A stretch of 64,000 nucleotides of DNA from Unio delphinus (taxonomy: Eukaryota > Mollusca > Bivalvia > Unionida > Unionidae): positions 6,209,001 through 6,273,000 of the forward strand of contig JAQISU010000041.1 of NCBI GenBank assembly GCA_029339505.1. Direction: 5' to 3'. Numbering within the stretch: the first letter of the stretch is position 1; every line of letters starts with the position of its first letter. Positions 58,402 through 64,000 of this stretch are shown here, one piece after another. The notes beneath the pieces were generated by a model. It had not been told where the DNA came from, searched no databases, and saw only the letters and a program-made list of their open reading frames with translations. A program made the position numbers and the translations under genes.

Positions 58402-61400
58402 CTTGCGAAACAAGATGGTGTTAAGGAAGGTAATATGCTAGAGGTATTACCCTTTGTCTATAAAAATAAAATTGCAGGAAAAGACAAATTTCGTCTTTTA
58501 GTAGAGCTGGATTCGCGAGGTAGCAAGCTAATATTTCTAATGCGATGTGATCGGAGAATGTCTTGGAGAAACATAATTTATTTAAAAATTCTGAGTTCAT
58601 CAAAGGAAGTCAGCACCAAACTTAAATAAAAGCAATGGAATCTAAGGGATTGTTGCATTTTCCAAAGTGACTATAGCACGTTTATTGAAACATGGAATTT
58701 TCCTTTTTGCTGGAGAAAAGTTTATGCCTATGATAGCTAGCAACATGAAATTGAAATGTAACTTTCCCCTATTTTGAAACCATATATATCTGGCCATACA
58801 GATAATTGAAGATATGGCATCTCACAAAGATGTTCATTAAATTTTCTGATTTGTTAAGATGTATTTATTTCTCTAAGTCCTAGAATAGTCTCATCCACTT
58901 GGTAGTTTTGGCAATGACAGCTTTCTCCTACTGACCTACATTTGTTTCTATAAATGAATTCATTAAGAAATAGAAAGGCTTACTTTTCTGACTTTTTCAT
59001 GAAATTACATATTGTTGATAACTAGCTGTTTTTTAAAAATAAAATTACATATTGTTGATAACTAGCTGTTTTTTCTAAAAATATAAAATTACATGTTGTT
59101 GATAACTAGCTGTTTTACATGAAATTGCATTTTGTTGATAATTGGAGCTGTTTTACATAAATTACATTTTGTTGATAATTGGAGCTGTGTTATATGAAAT
59201 TACATATTGTTTATAACTAGCTGTTTTATTTGTAATTACATGTTGTTGATAAACTCTAAACAATCAAATAGTTAAACTCTTTTCTATTTTAAAATATAAT
59301 GTAAAAACTAGATACATAATTAAATAAATAGATGCAAATAAGACATATATATTTTTATGCACAGATATTGTATTCCATTTTGGAAGAAACCCGATGAATA
59401 TTTTCTACCAGATGGCACCGATGATTTTGCTCTAGCTCAGGGTGGCTTTAGTATGAAATACTCTCAGGTAAGTTCAAAGAACAACCTTGGAAATTGTAAA
59501 ATGTTTTCTGTGCCAACATCTGTCTCAGATGCTATGTTTTTGGAAATAACACTAGCACCATAGCTGAAAAACTAAAAAGTAAAAAAAAATGATTCTGATA
59601 ATTTAAACAGTTATTTAGGAGACATTTAACAGTTATTTAGGAGAAATGTTCATAACATTTTGTTAATGGAATGGTTCAGATTATAGCCGTTTATCTCTGG
59701 GGGATGTAAAAATAGCATAGGAAAGCATATTGAGGGCAAGGAATGGTTCATATTATGACCAGTGGTCTCTGGGGTATATAAAAATAGCATAGAAAAACAT
59801 ATTGAAAAGCATACTGAGGGTAATGGCTATCAGATACATGCTATTTTATGTGTGTTTTGGATTTTTAACATAGCTTTAACATTTTTTCAGTCCTATCATT
59901 TTGAAAGTGCTAAATTTATGGGAAGAAAATGCAACTGAAGGGTTTGGTTTGAAAAGTAAGTGCTACATACATGTACTAATAAGCCAAGATGATGAATACC
60001 TATTTTCATTGGCTGAATGGATTATGACACACTAGATGCTTTGCGGTTTTCTGTGTTAACTTTTTTGATACAATATTTCTTATTTAGGCTAGGGATAGAC
60101 ACCACTACAGGTCATAACTTATCTGGGGGAGCATGCAAGTAACCAGGCATAAGCATTAGCTGGTAATAAGAATGTCCAAAAATATACTTACATTTTGTAT
60201 ATTGAATTTCCTCCAAATGTACTTTCTTAGTTCTGAGAATCCTAACTACATCAGTTTTGTCATGGGTTCTAAAGCTTGATTACACAGTTCAAAATTGTAC
60301 TGTAATTTCAACTACGTTCCAAGTGATATTAATATTTTCATTACTGTGCTCAGAATGAAATGAAGGTGATATTCCATAGTGTCATTTTGATAATTAGAAT
60401 TGAAAGCGTTTATATATTTCACACATTAGGATTCCCCATGATTCATTGACAGAACAGAAACACACATGCAACTGAGTCAAGACACATCTCTCCCTGATCA
60501 AATCACAGGCACATGTATTTTGTGTGAAACTGACACAGCTAATAAATCCAAGTTCGGTAAAATTAAGTAGACTTGACAAAAAAAAACTGAAAAATCCATT
60601 CATTCTAGACCAGCTGGAGAAAGCAGTTGTAATGCACATTCATTCATAATATGACTCTAAATTTCAAATTTAAGTAGACCAAAAGCATAATGTTTTTAAA
60701 AGGTGATGCTGAATGCACGACTAAGTTCAAATTTTGCTAGGCGGAGCTATGTGCACATTAATATTGTTGTGTATTGATGAATCTGAGCTTATTTAGTTTA
60801 AAATGCAGCATAAATTCTGTTACTCTGTTTCTTGTAGTGTATTTTTGTATACTTAAGCTTTAAGTAGAATAAGAGAATGAGTATATAATAAAAAGCTTAC
60901 TGCAACAAGTATTGGAAAATATGACAATCAATTTCTCAGATGGATATACTGCACTCCACAAAGTTGTGCAATATCCATCTGGAAAAAAACTTCATATTTG
61001 CCCATTCAAATGCAGTAACCTAAAGGTATTTATTTTCTCATTCAGTAGAATAATTCATTTGATATCACAAAACTATTATGAATAAAGTTGTTGATGGGCA
61101 AAATATTCTGTATGTATCTATTAGGTCTTCAGTTTGATATTCATCACTTTACTGGAAATATAATATTATTTTTTAAATTCAGTAATGTATAATAATTGTT
61201 TAATTGGTTAATTTATGTTTTTAATTAAAAAAATCATTCACAAACAATTTGATATTACTGTCATATAAAGAACCGAGAAAAAGTGAGATATACCATTAAC
61301 TACTGTCTTACCAGAAAGAAGTCTAAATTGCAACAAGTAAACATTAGGTTACCCAAATATAGTTTCCAGTCACTGGGTGGTATCAGTACTGTTGTAGTTG

Positions 61401-62471
61401 AATTTCACATGATATCACTAGTTGAGCCTGGTAAAAGTCATAATAGAAAGGTAAATATGGATGACCTCACATATGCTGGGATATATTTATGGAGCTTGTG
61501 ATCAGTGATTTTTAAGTAAGATCACCATAAAATGTTAAATGTGTCCATGTGAGTTACACCTTGCATGCTTTAATCTCATCCATTAAATATACTTGATCAA
61601 AAATTGTATGCTAATTAGGAGTTTGGGTCTCCCAATCTTAGTCTTGAAATCAATAATGGATAAGAATACTTATATAGGGCCCCGAGTGGTCTAACGTGCT
61701 CTCCGTCTGGAATCACTGCCATCTCACCTCTGTCTGAATAGGATCGAGTCTCACATTTGTCCAATGTGGGTATGTGAGAAATCTTGCTAGTAGTTTCTCA
61801 TGGTATGGTGGTTCTTTCCAGGGATTTTCCCGGATTCTTCCTCCACCAGTAATACTGGCCACCACATAATGCCATGTGCTGAAATATGGCAATAAAACCC
61901 TACAACAATACTTATTGCAGGAAATCAGTCATGTGTATAAGTGTTCTTTTGACACTGCACCAGTGTTAACACAAAGAATTCTCACAGTAAATGTATGATT
62001 ATTTCAACATTGCACCAATATTACCATCCAGGATTATAACTGTAAAGACATAATAATTTCAGTACTGCTCCACTCTTACCACCCAGGATCCTAATTGTAA
62101 AGACATGATAATTTCAGTACTGCTCCACTCTTACCACCCAGGATTATAACTGTAAAGACATGATAATTTCAGTACTGCTCCACTCTTACCAACTAGGGTT
62201 CTAACAGTCATTTAAAGTAGTAATATGCATTTGTTAAGCCAATAGCAGTGTTCTTCATTGGTACCAGGTTTGATTCCCAGTTCAAGTAATAATTGCAATG
62301 GTTGTCCATCCATTATTCAATCTAATTGATTTAAGGGACCCCAACATAATCCATGGTTCAACAGGACACTGACTGGGGATCAAGTTTAAGATCACATAAC
62401 TGAATGACAGGATCTTCTCAAGCACCAGTACATGCCAATATTCCTTTATGTACATAATGAAAAGTTACATC

Positions 62472-62533
<62 letters not shown>

Positions 62534-63524
62534 TAATAATAATAATAGTAATAATAATATTCATAGAGGGTGACTTATAGTGAAGGACCATTCTCCCTTG
62601 ATGTCCTCTTAACAAGATTATATTAATGTTCATTATATGAAAGATAACAGTGATTATTTTAAAATATTAAATTCTATTATTATCATTCAGAAGTACAGAG
62701 ATAGAAAAGGTTAGTATTATAAGGTCTTTTAAATTGTAACAGTGATGGTGCCAATATGTCTTTCTTTGTAACTGCCTCTTTTGAAGTGAGGAGGATGGAT
62801 AAAGAAAATGAATGGAACAAAAAATGATTTTGTGAAAGGAAAATGGTTTATATTTAACTTGTGTTCTTTTCAGGATGGAAGGCACAGCTTTGTTGGAGGC
62901 CCAGGAGTGAGAGAAGGACGGGGTACAATGTTATATATTTAATTTCTTACATTATAAATTTGTTCATTACATACTATTGAATTTTGATGATAAATAGTAA
63001 ATGTGATTCAGCCATCAGACTATATTAAGTTACATAGTAAAATTCGCTTACTGATGTTTTAATTGGTACATGTACTGTGTTGTCTAGGGACAATCGAATG
63101 GCATCATATAAAAATTGTGTGTCTGTACCCCTTTGGGATGTATTTGTTATTTGTACAACCCAGGCCAGTAAATACCATTTGCAGACTTTGTTTCAAATAC
63201 TAATCCTGTAATTTTTGTTGCCTACAAGGTAGTGTGTGTGTATATGATTAATTTCATATGTCTGATGGCTTGTATGTAAGTATGTTTCAGCTGTTGTTTC
63301 CATTGTTATACAGGTTTATTTTCACCATCACCTTAGAACAGATTTATTCATGGAAGAAAACATAGGTTGAGGGTAAAACGTTTAGTTTTACAATATCAGA
63401 AGAAATGCAACTTTGTAAATGTAACCATAATCTACTTTTTCTTAAGGTGCTGTGAAATCACATCAAATAATTAGAGAACACATCTTTGACAAAAGAAAAG
63501 ATGGGTTGTGGGTGCAGTATTTTG
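42250..63524 (+). CDS. Integrin alpha subunit, first seven coding exons (continues past the window)
   Basis: Exons: 42250-42431, 47752-47885, 52041-52153, 57387-57511, 59365-59467, 62874-62922 and 63447-63524. All have AG/GT borders and the phases fit throughout. Exon 1 gives a signal peptide (HRLLFTIFIWVIV) and the mature start FNVDVRKPIYFQEEEHAMFG, typical of integrin alpha N-termini. Exon 2 has the beta-propeller line LLVGAPNRTGVDGIKGFGG. Exons 3-4 give MNVPRVS then VCAPGWKYPFPENYGKKF and a cysteine pair; exon 5 has DGTDDFALAQGGFSMKYSQ; exon 6 has FVGGPGVREGRG, a second propeller-blade line; exon 7 ends KDGLWVQYF. No inserted I domain appears so far. The protein would sit at the cell surface and pair with a beta subunit. 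The family matches the gene ending at 748, suggesting a tandem pair. Confidence 0.92.
42716..42784. repeat. (CT)n tract and poly(G) run in intron 1
   Basis: An interrupted ctctct tract at about 42716-42742 is followed by a run of about 13 G at 42772-42783. Confidence 0.9.
42851..42909. repeat. (CT)n microsatellite in intron 1
   Basis: An uninterrupted ct/tc dinucleotide run of about 58 bases. Confidence 0.95.
43312..43375. repeat. (GA)n microsatellite in intron 1
   Basis: An uninterrupted ga run of about 63 bases. It lies about 400 bp from the (CT)n tract, so the two are complementary and could pair as a large hairpin. Confidence 0.95.
43590..43770 (-). mobile_element. SINE family B, decayed copy in intron 1
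   Basis: In minus orientation it keeps the order of the family B body: gaccactcgg near 43756, ggaaactactggtaaacgtt and the aggaacaccgac block. It is more diverged than the copies at 7268 and 61680. Confidence 0.6.
44390..47015 (+). pseudogene. CR1/L2-clade non-LTR retrotransposon in intron 1
   Basis: Endonuclease remains include NLIILGDINFHFDCPGN and THKLGHILDWFLH with SDHLCIICHL. The reverse transcriptase shows EVDPVPTSLLLECLDTILP, SGEFPFFFKTAIVNTLLKKP, TLLHLSAAFDTIDHDILLHH, DLCCVVPQGSVLGSVSFILY and the catalytic FYADDTQMYKS (about 46033). The C-terminal block RSFEYLGPATWNELPIEIR and PFKGALKTHLF is typical of CR1/L2/Crack elements, and so is the 3' end taaagcgcttagagc...gcgctatacaaag. There are numerous stops and shifts. 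The L2/Crack-like subgroup is inferred from the tail. Confidence 0.85.
47101..47171. repeat. (AAT)n microsatellite in intron 1
   Basis: An aat/taa trinucleotide run of about 70 bases with a few aac interruptions, about 90 bp after the end of the LINE. Confidence 0.95.
48030..48302 (-). mobile_element. SINE family A in intron 2
   Basis: It matches the copy at 39216-39529: gtcatatcgctatgaagtct, ggggtatcatgccgcagaca, cctaacactaggccaacact, ttagtaccatttttataagt and a decayed tRNA head (ggtttgaacccgcgacctct) at the right. Head to tail, it reads on the minus strand. Confidence 0.82.
48600..49610. repeat. Minisatellite 1 in intron 2, unit about 60-70 bp
   Basis: Units of attagattatccctactaca plus caataattgaccttattgtc plus tatttccaattc recur about fourteen times and grow more diverged to the right, where ccccattgcacaatatactt variants appear. 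Confidence 0.88.
49660..50036. repeat. Minisatellite 2 in intron 2, unit about 62 bp
   Basis: Six units of actcattaggctatctatta plus tgtaaaagtccatgttttct plus agtaaaaactgtt. Variants with aaaacaatcc alternate with aaagtcc, which suggests a higher-order two-unit repeat. Confidence 0.9.
50210..51570. repeat. Minisatellite 3 in intron 2, unit about 33-40 bp
   Basis: About 38 units of tatgaattcaaagtggtcac plus tgatacattatg. Longer units end in tcttatagtttatg or tctgatacattatg, and mixtures of the forms repeat in blocks. EcoRI-like gaattc is present in most units. Confidence 0.93.
52330..53215. repeat. Minisatellite 4 in intron 3, unit about 28-35 bp
   Basis: About 28 units of aagtcacaagatgttagtgc plus atactatta, with cataag and cacaag variants. 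Some blocks of several units (for example around 52660-52840) are themselves duplicated. Confidence 0.93.
53560..54290. repeat. Minisatellite 5 in intron 3, unit about 57 bp
   Basis: About 13 units of ggtatgacacagatcagatc plus atgaacattccaaacatgtc plus tggcctaatgaga, with progressively changed sub-variants from left to right. Confidence 0.93.
54515..54785 (+). mobile_element. SINE family A in intron 3, plus orientation
   Basis: A decayed tRNA head (ccagttgatagagcatctgc) is followed by aaaaatggtactgacagcac, ttagtgttagaactggtcgg, ccttgtgtcaggatactgtg and atcactataaactgtcacat, the family A order. It ends at a T-run near 54770. Confidence 0.8.
54797..54860. repeat. (CA)n microsatellite
   Basis: An ac dinucleotide run of about 55-60 bases just after the SINE tail. 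Confidence 0.95.
55165..56410 (+). mobile_element. SINE family A split by a hAT element
   Basis: The head (ggtggcctagtggttaagat as A box, ggttcgaaccccggctgagc as B box) and first half lie at 55165-55316. The second half (tggtcatcttgttgtcagga to gcgatatgactgaaaaaatt) lies at 56273-56410. The DNA between is a separate element with its own target duplication. Confidence 0.9.
55309..56272. mobile_element. hAT-like DNA transposon, non-autonomous or decayed, inside the SINE
   Basis: The 8-bp sequence gttaggac, which is part of the SINE, is duplicated at 55309-55316 and 56265-56272. The ends of the 948-bp insert are inverted copies: tagggctgtcaa on the left, and aggggctgtcaa from the right on the other strand. 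Just inside, acgggtacccgggta-like motifs recur at both ends. Eight-base duplications and AGGGCTG-type ends are hallmarks of hAT elements. The one open frame inside (55840-56100) is not recognisable as transposase. Confidence 0.88.
58327..58396. repeat. (AT)n microsatellite in intron 4
   Basis: An uninterrupted ta dinucleotide run of about 68 bases. Confidence 0.95.
58985..59250. repeat. Minisatellite 6 in intron 4, unit about 40-55 bp
   Basis: Six units of aaaattacatattgttgata plus actagctgttttt, with insertions of T-rich or taaaaat stretches between. Confidence 0.85.
59580..61680. other. Intron 5 DNA, nothing recognised
   Basis: AT-rich sequence. A short direct duplication (aacagttatttaggaga) occurs at about 59608-59645, and a phrase around gggatgtaaaaatagcatag is repeated near 59770. 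No coding pattern was found on either strand. Confidence 0.5.
61680..61915 (+). mobile_element. SINE family B in intron 5, plus orientation
   Basis: The head ccccgagtggtctaacgtgc is followed by tcactgccatctcacctctg, ccaatgtgggtatgtgagaa, gtagtttctcatggtatggt, ggttctttccagggattttc and aatactggccacca, the same order as at 7268-7485 on the other strand. It ends near gcaataaaacccta. Confidence 0.82.
61985..62215. repeat. Minisatellite 7 in intron 5, unit about 56 bp
   Basis: About four units of aactgtaaagacatgataat plus ttcagtactgctccactctt plus accacccaggatt. Confidence 0.9.
62472..62567. repeat. (AAT)n microsatellite in intron 5
   Basis: An aat/taa trinucleotide run of about 90 bases with single interruptions near its right end. 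Confidence 0.95.
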
Positions 63525-64000
63525 GTAAGGATTTCTCTTAAAAGTTGAATACTTTTAATTGATCATACCAGACATTTTTGGTTTGAAAAATCCACTCATC
63601 TACTCATTCTTACACAAGTTTTTTCCCCTCCATACAAACAACAATCAATCATTGAACATTAGTGTCTGATTATAGTCCCTTGTCAAGCAGGAAAGTGACA
63701 ATTTACAAATGTTTCAAATTCAAAGGTCATGTAAACGTAATTATTGTGAATACATTTCATCGCATTTTTGCATAAATAATATTTTTGTCAGTTGGGACGA
63801 TGGATACCAGTCTCATTTATAATGCATGTACATGTAATCAGATTTAAACAAGGTATATTGCTAGTCTATGCTGCTTTAATGCATGTGACTTTAATACTGA
63901 TGATCATTTATCTCAATGGTGGGTTCTATATTATTTCATTAGTGATCTCTTCCCCAAAATGATAATTTTTTTTACACACTATATTTTGTTACTTTGTGGG

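Overview
This is a stretch of invertebrate nuclear DNA, most likely from a mollusc or another lophotrochozoan (inferred from the integrin genes, the tRNA-derived SINEs and the mix of CR1/L2, RTE and L1 retrotransposons; no search was possible). It is AT-rich and intron-rich, and full of minisatellites and mobile DNA. Two host genes frame it on the + strand. The last two coding exons of an integrin alpha gene lie at 23-748, including the membrane segment and the GFFKR tail motif. Seven exons of a second integrin alpha gene run from 42250 to 63524 and continue past the right edge. They encode a signal peptide and the start of the beta-propeller, and the reading frame holds across every splice junction.

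The roughly 41 kb between the two integrins is a graveyard of insertions. From left to right it holds: a degenerate tandem repeat (2860-3540); an RTE-like LINE remnant with a SINE in it (6260-7900); two 3'-terminal exons of a broken dynein heavy chain gene on the minus strand (11006-12296); a fold-back element whose arms repeat one 15-bp motif (13572-14365); a decayed but almost whole Polinton/Maverick (adintovirus-like) element with terminal inverted repeats (15012-26013); a long inverted-repeat element (27411-27932); a second Polinton of related gene order but without its virion genes (about 30600-39680); and a 5'-truncated LINE end with a 44-A tail (about 40790-41331).

Polinton A is about 11 kb. 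On the minus strand it has a long unassigned gene, a minor capsid protein, a double jelly-roll major capsid protein, small basic proteins, an adenovirus-type protease, a fibre-like protein with repeated modules, further virion-like proteins, a coiled-coil protein, a piece of protein-primed DNA polymerase, and the end of a packaging ATPase. Short + strand remnants of a parvovirus-type phospholipase A2 and an integrase lie between polymerase and ATPase. Polinton B has the same block (polymerase, integrase, phospholipase A2, ATPase) in the opposite orientation and much fuller. Its polymerase continues into an SF1 helicase and an HNH-like zinc motif. Both are pseudogenised.

Polinton B was later hit by an L1-like LINE (34543-38680), which landed in codons 2-6 of the phospholipase gene with a 15-bp target duplication, and by a tRNA-SINE in the ATPase gene. 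The L1 is unusual: it is cut short at its 3' end, has no poly(A), and carries at its 5' junction 23 bp of inverted filler that matches the ATPase gene on the far side of the insertion. The introns of the second integrin gene hold a CR1/L2-clade LINE, three SINEs (one split by a hAT element with an 8-bp target duplication), at least seven separate minisatellite families and several long microsatellites.
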